Source: an uncultured Collinsella sp.
GTDB taxonomy: Bacteria > Actinomycetota > Coriobacteriia > Coriobacteriales > Coriobacteriaceae
DNA: 13,274 nucleotides
Direction: 5' to 3'
Assembly: GCA_900549185.1 (NCBI GenBank)
Contig: URNM01000046.1
Location: forward strand, 1 to 13,274
A program made the translations under genes and the position numbers. Under the pieces are notes generated by a model, which saw nothing but the letters and a program-made list of their open reading frames with translations, ran no database searches and was not told where the DNA came from. Below are positions 6,041 to 13,147 of this stretch, in pieces. Position 1 is the first letter of the stretch. Each line of letters opens with the position of its first letter.

Positions 6041-7492
6041 CTACTCGACCGCATCGACCGTTGCCGCAACGTTACCGTCTGCCATGCGCACGCGGATGGC
6101 GTCGCCGGGCTTAAAGGTCTTGGCGCTCGTAGCCACACCGTCATCGCTGTACGCGATGGAATAGCCGCGAGCAAGCACCTTGAGCGGCGACAGGGCATCG
6201 AGCGAAGCCGCCGCACGGCCCAGGTCGGACGATTGCTTGCTGAGCATCGTGCGCCCCTGATGCTCCAGGCGGGAGCTTGCGAGCGTGAGCGCATGGCGCT
6301 TGCCATCGAGTCCTGAGGTGCTTGCGATCAAGCGCTCGGGCAGACGCTCGAAGTTGGAGCGGAAGGCCCCAACCGAACGCGTTATGGCGCCGGACAGACG
6401 ATCGGCCGTCAAGGCAAGCTCAGACTCGCGACGCTCGACCATAAACGTTGGATCGTTGAGGCACGGGCGGCACGCGGCGGCATCGAGCGCATCGCCCAGA
6501 CGAGCCGTATAGGTGTCCCAAGCACGACGACCGCGCTGGTCGAGCATTTCCAGATCAACCTGATCCGACCCGATCATCGAAGCCATCGCGGCGCCCAGAC
6601 GCTGATGGCGCGTCTCGAGCACGTCGGCCAACTCCGTCATAGCCGGTGCCACCGATTCCGCCGCTGCCGTTGGCGTGGAGGCGCGACGGTCGCTCACCAT
6701 GTCGCAGATCGAGGTATCGGGCTCATGCCCAATGCCCGTCACCACAGGCACGGGACAGGCTGCCACCGCACGGGCAAGTTCCTCGTCGTTAAAGGTCATG
6801 AGGTCCTCGAAGGAACCGCCGCCACGCACGAGCAAAATGCAATCGGGCGCCGGCGTAATGGCAGCGGCGCGGCGCAAGCCTTCAATAAGCTCTGCCGGCG
6901 CACCCTCGCCCTGGACCTTTGCGCCCACGCAGACAAGCTCGACGAGCGGGTTGCGACGGCGCAATGTGCGCTTAACGTCGTCGATTACGGCACCCGAAAG
7001 CGAGGTGACGACCGCCACACGCGAGCAAAACACCGGAATGCGGCGCTTGCGTGCTTCGTCCATCAGGCCCTCGCGGCGTAGTTTTTCGGCCAGTTGCGCC
7101 ACTTGTTGACGCAGCAGGCCCTCCCCCGCCAGCGAAAACGAGCGAGCGACAAAGCTCATGCGGCCCGTGGCCTTATAGAGATTGAAGCTGCCCTTAAAGC
7201 TCACCTGCATGCCGTCGCGCAGATCGAACGTGCGCTTGAGATAGGCACCCTTCCAAATGATGCAGTCAACGGCGGCCGAATCGTCCTTGATCTGGAAGTA
7301 GCAGTGGCCGCTTCGGGCATTGGGGCCACGGAAGCCCGTGACCTCGCCCAGGACGCTCAGCTGCGGAATGGCATCGAGCGCACCGGCAGCGATCTCTACC
7401 GCCTGGCTCACGCTGAGCTCCTTGCGCTCCTGCTCATCCGAACCGTCGAACTCGGCGGAAACGGCATTGCCGGTTAGATTCCAGCCTGCCAC
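6041..7492 (-). CDS. xseA: Exodeoxyribonuclease VII large subunit
   Basis: About 483 residues from the chosen start. An N-terminal OB-fold contains VLGEVTGFRG and GHCYFQIKD (about residues 62-70). The catalytic domain has VRGGGSFEDLMTFNDEELAR (about 222-241) and GIGHEPDTSICD (about 253-264), the conserved exonuclease VII signatures, and the C-terminal part is a long helical region. It forms the nuclease core with XseB and acts on single-stranded DNA in repair. The start is uncertain. GTG at 7492 has AAAGGAGG four bases upstream and is preferred; ATG at 7510 or TTG at 7519 would add 6 or 9 residues but lack good ribosome sites at normal spacing. Confidence 0.93.
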   Translation of the reverse strand: MAGWNLTGNAVSAEFDGSDEQERKELSVSQAVEIAAGALDAIPQLSVLGEVTGFRGPNARSGHCYFQIKDDSAAVDCIIWKGAYLKRTFDLRDGMQVSFKGSFNLYKATGRMSFVARSFSLAGEGLLRQQVAQLAEKLRREGLMDEARKRRIPVFCSRVAVVTSLSGAVIDDVKRTLRRRNPLVELVCVGAKVQGEGAPAELIEGLRRAAAITPAPDCILLVRGGGSFEDLMTFNDEELARAVAACPVPVVTGIGHEPDTSICDMVSDRRASTPTAAAESVAPAMTELADVLETRHQRLGAAMASMIGSDQVDLEMLDQRGRRAWDTYTARLGDALDAAACRPCLNDPTFMVERRESELALTADRLSGAITRSVGAFRSNFERLPERLIASTSGLDGKRHALTLASSRLEHQGRTMLSKQSSDLGRAAASLDALSPLKVLARGYSIAYSDDGVATSAKTFKPGDAIRVRMADGNVAATVDAVE

Positions 7493-7561
7493 GCAGCCTC
7501 CTTTCGTCATCGTGCACAAGGGCTCCTGCCCTGCGCAAATTCAAGTCCAACACATAGTACA

Positions 7562-7591
7562 GCGCCGCGGGGACACAAATTCCCGCGGCGC
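7562..7591. other. Strong GC-rich hairpin between the metallopeptidase and xseA
   Basis: GCGCCGCGGG (7562-7571) pairs perfectly with CCCGCGGCGC (7582-7591). No T run follows on the minus strand, so it is an imperfect terminator at best. It could be a processing or attenuating stem between the peptidase stop (7608) and the xseA start. Confidence 0.5.
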
Positions 7592-7607
7592 CCAGCGACC
7601 CAATTTG

Positions 7608-8312
7608 TTATCGGTTGGAGTTTCTGTTGTAGCGAGCCATCAGGTAGAGCAGCTGAATAATCGAAGTGAGCGCTGCGGCCACATAGGTAAGTGCGGCTGC
7701 CGTCAGGACCTTCTTGGCACCGTTGACCTGCTTGGAGCTCATGCCCGACTGCTCAATATACGCCACGGCGCGTCGGCTGGCGTCAATCTCGACAGGCAGC
7801 GTAACGAGTTGGAACAGTACACTAAACGAGAAGAAGACCAACGCGAGAGATGTGAGCCCGGCAATGTTCATAAACAGGCCCAAGAGCAACACGATGGTCC
7901 AAGTGTTCTGGGTAAAGTTGACAACCGGGACCAGGGCGGTGCGCACCTTCATCATGGCATAGCTGCTTTGACGCTGAGCGGCGTGGCCTGCCTCGTGACA
8001 GGCGACGGCAACGCTTGCGACCGATCCGCCCGAACGGTTGGCATCCGACAGATACAGGTTGTTGTCCTGCGGGTTGTAATGGTCGGTGAGCTCGCCAGCG
8101 ACACCCTTGATACCCACGGCGCTACAACCGTTGGCATCGAGCCTGCGGCGAGCGACTGTGGCACCCGTATCGCCGTCCGAGCGAACCTTGGACCAGGTTT
8201 TGTACGTCGAGTTGATATAGTTCTGTGCGGCAAGGCCAAGCACCGTGCAGACAAGAACAACCAGCAGGTACAGCGGGTCGATGCCAAAGCCGTATCCATA
8301 GTAATAAGGCAT
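7608..8312 (-). CDS. Membrane-bound zinc metallopeptidase, YugP-like
   Basis: A 234-residue membrane protein. A Tyr/Gly-rich start (PYYYGYGFGIDP) precedes a membrane helix (about 13-30). HEAGH (106-110) is the gluzincin-type zinc motif, and further membrane helices lie at about 137-173 and 199-225. LPVEIDASRRA (172-182) supplies the likely third zinc ligand. The pattern matches the family of Bacillus YugP (PF04298), whose substrates are poorly known. The ATG has GGAGGAATTCGC directly upstream. It starts 64 bases after rnd on the same strand; the gap holds a -10-like TAAAAT and may contain its own promoter. Confidence 0.88.
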   Translation of the reverse strand: MPYYYGYGFGIDPLYLLVVLVCTVLGLAAQNYINSTYKTWSKVRSDGDTGATVARRRLDANGCSAVGIKGVAGELTDHYNPQDNNLYLSDANRSGGSVASVAVACHEAGHAAQRQSSYAMMKVRTALVPVVNFTQNTWTIVLLLGLFMNIAGLTSLALVFFSFSVLFQLVTLPVEIDASRRAVAYIEQSGMSSKQVNGAKKVLTAAALTYVAAALTSIIQLLYLMARYNRNSNR

Positions 8313-8376
8313 GCGAATTCCTCCGAATCGAGTTACACGTTGGAGGCATTTTACCCACTCAGCCGGCTAGGCTTCC

Positions 8377-9510
8377 CTATAACAGTTCAATCTTTCCGTC
8401 CTTCACGGTGAGTCCCATGTTGCCCGAGAGCAGATCGTCCAGGCGCGAGCCCACAAGCTCAAAGCGCCAGCCTTCGCGCAAGGGGCTCTGCTCGGGATGC
8501 TCAATATAGTCGGCCAGGTCATCGCGCGAGGCAATGACCGAGGTCGCCACTCCCGAGCGTTCGGCAACCAGGCGGATGAGCGCGTACATCAGGTCCGTCA
8601 CGCTCTCCAGCTCCGGCGAGATCTGACGGTGCCCGCGCACCATGAGCGGCAGGCGGTCGTGCGGGCAGCTCGCACCGCGCTTGATGGCCATGAGCGCGCC
8701 GTCCACGTCGCGCTCCCCCAGCTGGTCGGTGCCGCGGATGCTGCGGAACTCCTCAACACGCACGGGATTGCGCTTAACGAGCGCAAGCAGCGTGTCGTCG
8801 GACATGACCCACTTGCGCGGGATGTTACGGCGCTCGGCGCGGTCCTCGCGCCAGGCGGCGAGCTCGCGCGCGATGCCCAACTGGTGACGGCTGCACGAAT
8901 TGATGCGTTTGACCTTGCGGAACGCCTCGTGGCGATCGGCGCGATAGTGCGACTCGTCAGCCAGCGGGCGCAGCTCGTCGAGCACCCAGTCCACACGGCC
9001 CAGCTCGCGCAGGCGGCTCATCATCTCGGTATAGGCGACGATCAGGTACTTGACGTCATCGATCGCATACTCAACCTGCTTATCGGTCAGCGGGCGGCGC
9101 GACCAGTCGGTCAGTGACTCGGTCTTGGGCAGCGATACGCCGCAGAACGTCTGAACAAGCGCGCCATACGAAATCTGCTGGCGCTCGCCCAAAAAGGCGG
9201 CGGCGACCTGCGTATCGAAAATCGGTCGTGGCAGCACGCCCACAGTATGGAGCATGACCTCCATATCCTGCGAGCACGCGTGGAAGACCTTGGTCACGCT
9301 CTCGTCGGCCATAAGCTCGGCCAGCGGCGATAGGTCGTCGATTACCAGAGGATCGACCGCGACGCTCTCGGCAGGGGTGGCAATCTGAACCAAGCACAGA
9401 CGCGGATGGAACGTGCGCTCGCGCAAAAACTCGGTATCGACGGCAATCGCGTCGAACTCACGGGCGCGCTGGCAAAAGTCGAGTAGAGCCTGATGTGTGG
9501 AAATGTACAT
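8377..9510 (-). CDS. rnd: Ribonuclease D
   Basis: A 377-residue protein. The 3'-5' exonuclease domain has DTEFLRE (D25, E27), HACSQD (D82) and YAIDD (Y148, D152), a complete DEDDy active site. A C-terminal helical HRDC-like region includes ELAAWREDRAERRNIPRKWV. RNase D trims 3' ends of tRNA precursors and other structured RNAs in the cytoplasm. The ATG at 9510 is preferred because MYIST matches the usual RNase D start. A GTG at 9546 would add 12 residues; neither has a strong ribosome site. It is transcribed divergently from the lipid kinase gene across a 98-base gap. Confidence 0.93.
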   Translation of the reverse strand: MYISTHQALLDFCQRAREFDAIAVDTEFLRERTFHPRLCLVQIATPAESVAVDPLVIDDLSPLAELMADESVTKVFHACSQDMEVMLHTVGVLPRPIFDTQVAAAFLGERQQISYGALVQTFCGVSLPKTESLTDWSRRPLTDKQVEYAIDDVKYLIVAYTEMMSRLRELGRVDWVLDELRPLADESHYRADRHEAFRKVKRINSCSRHQLGIARELAAWREDRAERRNIPRKWVMSDDTLLALVKRNPVRVEEFRSIRGTDQLGERDVDGALMAIKRGASCPHDRLPLMVRGHRQISPELESVTDLMYALIRLVAERSGVATSVIASRDDLADYIEHPEQSPLREGWRFELVGSRLDDLLSGNMGLTVKDGKIELL

Positions 9511-9573
9511 ATCAACCCATCGAATAAGGTTAGGCCCGAAAAACACGGGTAGGATATCGGCATTGCCTTACAA

Positions 9574-9580
9574 CTATACT
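9574..9580. promoter_or_regulatory. Shared -10-like element between rnd and the lipid kinase gene
   Basis: TATACT (9575-9580, plus) overlaps TATAGT (9579 to 9574, minus), giving a possible -10 hexamer for each divergent gene. The plus-strand element lies 28 bases upstream of the kinase ATG. Neither direction has a convincing -35, so this is tentative. Confidence 0.35.
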
Positions 9581-9608
9581 CGGTTAGTCACAGAACGGGA
9601 ACGTAAGT

Positions 9609-10526
9609 ATGCGCTGCCTTATCATCCACAACCCGGCATCGGGCCCCAGCTCAGATGAAATCTACGCATTCACGCACGCCCTCGCGCAGGGCGGCGACGA
9701 GGTCGTGATGCGTTTTATCGGCGATGGCATGGAGCCCGAGGACGCCGTGGCAGACATGCGCGAGTTTGATCGCGTGGTCGTTTCGGGCGGCGACGGCACC
9801 GTCTCCAACGTGCTCGACCAGATGCGCGGATGCGGTGTCCCCACGCTCGTCTTCCCCTCCGGCACAGCCTGCCTGTTCTTCAACAACATCGGCAATGCCC
9901 CCGAGGCAGCGGCGCTTGCCAAGGCTTGCCGCGCCGGTCGCACGGTCAAAGTGGACATGGGCGAGCTCTTTTGGCTCGACGAGAACGGCAACGAGAAGCG
10001 CCACGGCTTTATCATCATCGCCGGCTCGGGCTTCGACGCCGAGATCATGATGAAGGCCGCCCCCACCAAAAACGACATCGGCGAGATCGCCTACTTCCTC
10101 TCTGCGCTCGCCACGCCCAACCCTACGGTAGCGCACTTTACGATTGAGCATGACGGCATTGTCGAGGAGCTCGACGGCATCTGCTGCATGGCCGGCAACA
10201 CCTCGGTCATCCAAAACGACATCAACCTGTTCCCCGACTGCCGCATGAACGATGGCATGGTCGACATTGCGGTCATCGAACCCGTGCGCACCGTGCAGCT
10301 GTTGCCTACCGTGATCACCGCTGCGCTTGACCCCGCCGGCAAGGTACTCGGGCGCCCGCAGTTCAAGATCATCCAGACCAAGGAAGCCAAGATCACCTGC
10401 ACCCCGTCGCTGGGCATGCAGTTCGATGGCGAGATTATCTCCAGCAATTCGGGCGTCTTTGGAGCCCGCGCGCTTCCACAATGCCTCGACCTCATCGTCG
10501 ACGAATTCTCCCCGCTCGGAAAATAG
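9609..10526 (+). CDS. Diacylglycerol-kinase-family lipid kinase (YegS/DgkB type)
   Basis: A 305-residue protein. It begins with the family start IIHNPASG (residues 5-12), has the ATP-binding GGDGT (60-64) and FPSGTACLFFNNIG (82-95), then a beta-rich C-terminal domain with FIIIAGSGFDAEIM and a final MQFDGE. Relatives phosphorylate diacylglycerol or related lipids at the inner membrane face. The usual PLGTxND stretch after GGDGT is here PSGTACLFFN, so substrate choice may differ. The ATG has a weak site (GGGAAC). Its stop codon overlaps the ribosome site of the next small gene, so the two are translationally coupled. Confidence 0.88.
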   Translation: MRCLIIHNPASGPSSDEIYAFTHALAQGGDEVVMRFIGDGMEPEDAVADMREFDRVVVSGGDGTVSNVLDQMRGCGVPTLVFPSGTACLFFNNIGNAPEAAALAKACRAGRTVKVDMGELFWLDENGNEKRHGFIIIAGSGFDAEIMMKAAPTKNDIGEIAYFLSALATPNPTVAHFTIEHDGIVEELDGICCMAGNTSVIQNDINLFPDCRMNDGMVDIAVIEPVRTVQLLPTVITAALDPAGKVLGRPQFKIIQTKEAKITCTPSLGMQFDGEIISSNSGVFGARALPQCLDLIVDEFSPLGK

Positions 10527-10535
10527 GAGGACCCT

Positions 10536-10628
10536 ATGAACGACAATCCCCTGCTCGGCTTTATCATCATCGTTTTGGCCATGCTCGTCGGCTATGCGAT
10601 CAACGTAATCCACCGCCGGAAGAAGTAA
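10536..10628 (+). CDS. 30-residue single-pass membrane protein
   Basis: ATG at 10536 follows TAGGAGG, in which the upstream kinase's TAG stop overlaps a full AGGAGG ribosome site five bases from the start. The peptide begins MNDNPLLG, has one hydrophobic helix (about residues 7-24: GFIIIVLAMLVGYAIN) and ends HRRKK. The positive tail predicts a cytoplasmic C-terminus. Terminator 10664-10705 follows directly. The strong ribosome site and coupling argue that it is real; function is unknown. It might recruit or stabilise the lipid kinase at the membrane, which is inference from position. Confidence 0.7.
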   Translation: MNDNPLLGFIIIVLAMLVGYAINVIHRRKK

Positions 10629-10663
10629 TTCCACATTGGCATGATATTCATCCAATTATCGTC

Positions 10664-10705
10664 TCCCCCACTGTTTATGCATTTGCCAAGCAGCGGGGGA
10701 TTTTT
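10664..10705 (+). terminator. Intrinsic terminator of the lipid kinase operon
   Basis: TCCCCCACTG (10664-10673) pairs with CAGCGGGGGA (10691-10700) at nine of ten positions, followed by TTTTTC. It lies 36 bases past the small membrane-protein gene. Confidence 0.9.
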
Positions 10706-10823
10706 CTTTGTGCCCCGTGCAAGGCGCTTTATTCAGGTACAGTAATTGCAGGGTGCCTTTATTTAACTAAAGCTACAAAATGAGTATTCTTATCCGCTCA
10801 TCGCATATTTTAGGACGCTCATC

Positions 10824-10919
10824 GAGTACTTCATCGAATTAGATGAATACTCTTTAGACTTCCTATAGGCTAATAGATGTATTTATTAGCTGAAATCCTG
10901 CACGGTTCCGCAGGGTTTC
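10824..10919 (+). promoter_or_regulatory. Structured AT-rich leader of the C69 peptidase gene
   Basis: Three hairpins lie in series before the ribosome site: GAGTACTTCATC (10824-10835) with GATGAATACTC (10842-10852), one bulge; GCTAATA (10869-10875) with TATTAGC (10884-10890); and GAAATCCTG (10892-10900) with CAGGGTTTC (10911-10919), nine pairs with one G-U. The last ends 12 bases before GGGAGGG. GCTCATCG also occurs twice just upstream (around 10796 and 10817). The stretch 10706-10823 contains no gene I can support. This could be a cis-acting RNA. I match it to no riboswitch class from memory. Confidence 0.45.
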
Positions 10920-10936
10920 AACGGTTGGGAGGGATT

Positions 10937-12739
10937 ATGAGGTTTACTCATCCTGTCAACACGCTCAAAAAGCTCGGCTGCGGCCTTGCGTTTGGAGCAG
11001 CGGCCATCATGGCCATGCCGACTTCGGCACTCGCCTGCACCCAGATCTACATGGGCAGCAAGCTCACGGCAGACGGCAACACGTACTACGGCCGTTCCGA
11101 GGACTTCGGTCCGCGCTATGTCAAGCATTTTGGCATTGAGCCCGCACACAAGGACGGCAACGAGTACACCTCGGTCGAGTCCGGTTTTGAGTACAAGTCC
11201 AAGGGCGCAACCTACCGCTACACCTTCGTTCGCGACAACCCCTCGCAGTGGGAAGATCGCTACGACGCATATTCCGAGGCTGGCATCAACGAGAAGGGCG
11301 TTTCCTGCTCTGCCACGTTGAGCACCTCCTATAACGAGAAGGCCGAAGAAGCCGACCCCATCACCGAGGAGACCGGCATTGGCGAGTACAGCTATGCCAG
11401 CGTCATCCTGGGCGAGAGCGCCACGGCCCGCGAGGGCGTCGAGCTCATCGGCAGCCTGATCGACGAGCAGGGCGTCTGCTCCAACGACCAGATCATCATC
11501 GCCGACAGCACCGAGACCTGGCTGTTCGCCGCGCTTTCCGGCCATCAGTGGATTGCTATGAAGCTCGCCGATGACATCGCCTCGCTCAACCCCAACATCG
11601 GCAACCTCACCTATAACGTAGACCTCGATGACACCGAGAACTGTCTCCATTCCGAGGGCATCGAGTCCATGCCCAAGGAGAAGGGCTTTGCCGAGTACAC
11701 CGACGGCAAGTTCGACGTCGCCAAAACCTACGGCGAGGAGATCGGCGAGGCCGGTATGCACCAGTGGTCGCGCTATATCCAGGGTCGCGATTACTTCATG
11801 GCCCCGCTGGCCGAAGGCACTGACTACGAGATCGTGAAGGACGAGCGTGAAGATGCTCGCGCCACGACCGGCGCCCTGGTCCACGAGATGCAGCCGCTGT
11901 TCTTCCAGCCCGGCAAGTCCGACTGGAACACCTTCGAGATGATCCGTTCCTTCGCCGCCCGCGGCGAGAATGTCGCCGGCCTCAACGCCAACACCGACGG
12001 CGCCTATGCCATCGGCTCCAACCGCAACACCGAGATCCACACCTTCCAGATCCGTCAGGGCATGGATCCCGAGATCGCGACCATCCAGTGGGAGATGCTC
12101 TCCAACGCCGAGTTCTCCGTCGCCATCCCCCTCTACTCTGCACTGCTCACCGAGGTCAGCCCCTACTTTAGCGATCAGGATGTCTCCTTCGACCACTGCG
12201 AAGAGGAAGACGTCGTGAACAACGAGGAGCCCAAGAACTCCATCAACTACGTCCTCATGGACATCAACACGCTCGCCTATGAGAACCGCGACCACTGCGC
12301 CACCGGCGTCCGCGCCTACCTCGATGCGCTGCAGAAGGAACTCATCGAGCAGAACCTGACCGTCGACGAGGCCATGCAGGCCGCCGAGAACACCGAGGCG
12401 CGCACCGCCCTGGCCAACAAGGCCGGCAAGGCTGCCACCAAAAACACCTACATCAAGTGCAAGGCCATGCTCGAGGAGATGCGCGACTACCTCAAGGAGG
12501 AGGATTTCTCCGAGGAGTTCGTCCCGAGCGACTACGATGCCGACAACGACTGCCTGGTCAAGTCCATCACCTACGCCGACGAGGCCCTCTCCGATGAGGA
12601 CGTAGCCGAGCCCGAGGTCGAGAAGGAAGAGGCCACCGAAGAGAAGTCCGAGGGCAACAACATGGCCGCCATGGCCGTTGGCGCCGTCGTCATCATCGGC
12701 GTCTGCGGCTTCGTGCTCTATCGTCGCAAGAAGGCCTAA
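10937..12739 (+). CDS. Secreted, membrane-anchored C69-family dipeptidase
   Basis: A 600-residue protein. Residues 1-33 are a signal peptide: KK, a hydrophobic core, then PTSALA. Cleavage after ALA leaves Cys34 (CTQIYMGSKLTADGNTYYGR) as the first residue, the N-terminal nucleophile of C69 dipeptidases (PepD family, Ntn-hydrolase fold). The SEDFG motif (54-58) follows as in relatives. These enzymes cleave dipeptides. The C-terminus has an acidic linker (about 555-573), a membrane helix (about 576-595) and RRKKA, so the enzyme is probably tethered outside the cell. There is no LPXTG and no lipobox (ALAC lacks Leu at -3). The ATG at 10937 is chosen over an upstream ATG at 10877 because of GGGAGGG and the signal peptide. 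A likely role is supplying amino acids from extracellular peptides. Confidence 0.92.
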   Translation: MRFTHPVNTLKKLGCGLAFGAAAIMAMPTSALACTQIYMGSKLTADGNTYYGRSEDFGPRYVKHFGIEPAHKDGNEYTSVESGFEYKSKGATYRYTFVRDNPSQWEDRYDAYSEAGINEKGVSCSATLSTSYNEKAEEADPITEETGIGEYSYASVILGESATAREGVELIGSLIDEQGVCSNDQIIIADSTETWLFAALSGHQWIAMKLADDIASLNPNIGNLTYNVDLDDTENCLHSEGIESMPKEKGFAEYTDGKFDVAKTYGEEIGEAGMHQWSRYIQGRDYFMAPLAEGTDYEIVKDEREDARATTGALVHEMQPLFFQPGKSDWNTFEMIRSFAARGENVAGLNANTDGAYAIGSNRNTEIHTFQIRQGMDPEIATIQWEMLSNAEFSVAIPLYSALLTEVSPYFSDQDVSFDHCEEEDVVNNEEPKNSINYVLMDINTLAYENRDHCATGVRAYLDALQKELIEQNLTVDEAMQAAENTEARTALANKAGKAATKNTYIKCKAMLEEMRDYLKEEDFSEEFVPSDYDADNDCLVKSITYADEALSDEDVAEPEVEKEEATEEKSEGNNMAAMAVGAVVIIGVCGFVLYRRKKA

Positions 12740-12754
12740 GGCCCTCATGTCTTA

Positions 12755-12806
12755 GCTGAGCGGACAAGGCAGCAATGGCAGCCTCGCCCGCTCAGCCCGC
12801 TCTTTT
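12755..12806 (+). terminator. Terminator after the C69 peptidase gene
   Basis: GCTGAGCGG (12755-12763) pairs with CCGCTCAGC (12788-12796). Alternatively GAGCGG pairs with CCGCTC (12797-12802), which abuts TTTT (12803-12806). An inner AGGC/GCCT stem strengthens both forms. Confidence 0.75.
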
Positions 12807-12810
12807 GACC

Positions 12811-12849
12811 GGCGGGAAACCCGCCTGAAATCTTTTCAAAAAAGATTTC
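12811..12849. promoter_or_regulatory. Two perfect dyads upstream of the trp leader promoter
   Basis: GGCGGG and CCCGCC are separated by AAA (12811-12825). Next, GAAATCTTTT and AAAAGATTTC are separated by CAA, a 23-bp AT-rich palindrome (12827-12849). The second sits 22 bases upstream of a -10-like TATAGT, abutting the expected -35 position, so it could be an operator. It could also be a secondary terminator of the peptidase transcript. Confidence 0.5.
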
Positions 12850-12870
12850 CCCGCACACACTTCGCTGTGC

Positions 12871-12876
12871 TATAGT
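12871..12876 (+). promoter_or_regulatory. -10-like element of the trp leader
   Basis: TATAGT lies 59 bases upstream of the leader-peptide ATG. The spacer contains a GCACA-N8-TGTGC dyad (12853-12870). The -35 position has no good match, so this may be an activator-dependent or repressed promoter. Confidence 0.4.
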
Positions 12877-12934
12877 GCAGCGCAACAGCAACTAGGTGCG
12901 ACCGCGCCACGGCATCACGAAAGGAGCCACCAAC

Positions 12935-13003
12935 ATGAAGAACACGATGACGTCTCTCAACAACTGGTGGTGGCGTGATGCGAATACGATCGGTCGACAG
13001 TGA
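12935..13003 (+). CDS. trpL: Tryptophan leader peptide, 22 residues with WWW
   Basis: ATG at 12935 has AAAGGAG (12920-12926) eight bases upstream. The peptide starts MKNTMTSLNN, has three consecutive Trp codons (residues 11-13, bases 12965-12973), continues RDANT and stops at TGA 13001-13003. Three tandem TGG codons in a short peptide just before an intrinsic terminator are the hallmark of ribosome-mediated trp attenuation. Its product is not expected to act itself: stalling at Trp codons when charged tRNA-Trp is scarce decides whether the terminator forms. Confidence 0.92.
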   Translation: MKNTMTSLNNWWWRDANTIGRQ

Positions 13004-13039
13004 GTCCCACACGCCTGTTTTTGCGCTCTAGGTGATTGG

Positions 13040-13070
13040 AAGGCCTCCGGTTTCGACCGGGGGCCTTTTT
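13040..13070 (+). terminator. Attenuator terminator
   Basis: A 12-pair stem (13040-13051 with 13056-13067, one G-U) with a TTCG loop, the right arm running into TTTTT (13066-13070). It sits 36 bases past the leader stop and 77 bases before the downstream gene. Confidence 0.92.
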
Positions 13071-13147
13071 CTATCTCGAGCCCGATCGCATTCGCATCAC
13101 GCGCCTCCGCTTTTCTCTTGCACTCCTCTTCCGAAAGGATTTTCACC

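Larger units (their letters stand above)
12912..13102 (+). promoter_or_regulatory. Tryptophan attenuator with alternative long-range pairings
   Basis: The RNA holds the leader peptide, the terminator (13040-13070) and several exclusive pairings. (A) GCATCAC (12912-12918) plus GCCACC (12926-12931) with GGTGGC and GTGATGC (12969-12981), leaving the leader's ribosome site in a bulge. (B) 12990-12997 with 13053-13060, eight pairs, which would disrupt the terminator. (C) 12973-12993 with 13082-13102, 20 of 21 positions. A ribosome stalled on the Trp codons should leave 12990-12997 free for B, while one at the stop codon would cover it. The regulatory logic is inferred from these pairings. Confidence 0.75.

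Noticed and set aside
11033..11038. Lipoprotein lipobox at ALAC
   Set aside because: Position -3 is Ala rather than Leu, and the Cys is explained as the C69 nucleophile after signal peptidase I cleavage.
12650..12739. LPXTG sortase signal at the peptidase C-terminus
   Set aside because: The helix and RRKK tail fit, but no LPXTG-like motif precedes the helix.
10886..12748. 620-residue open frame antisense to the C69 peptidase
   Set aside because: It mirrors the codon bias of the real gene in a GC-rich genome, is rich in Gly, Val and Leu without domains, and has no ribosome site.
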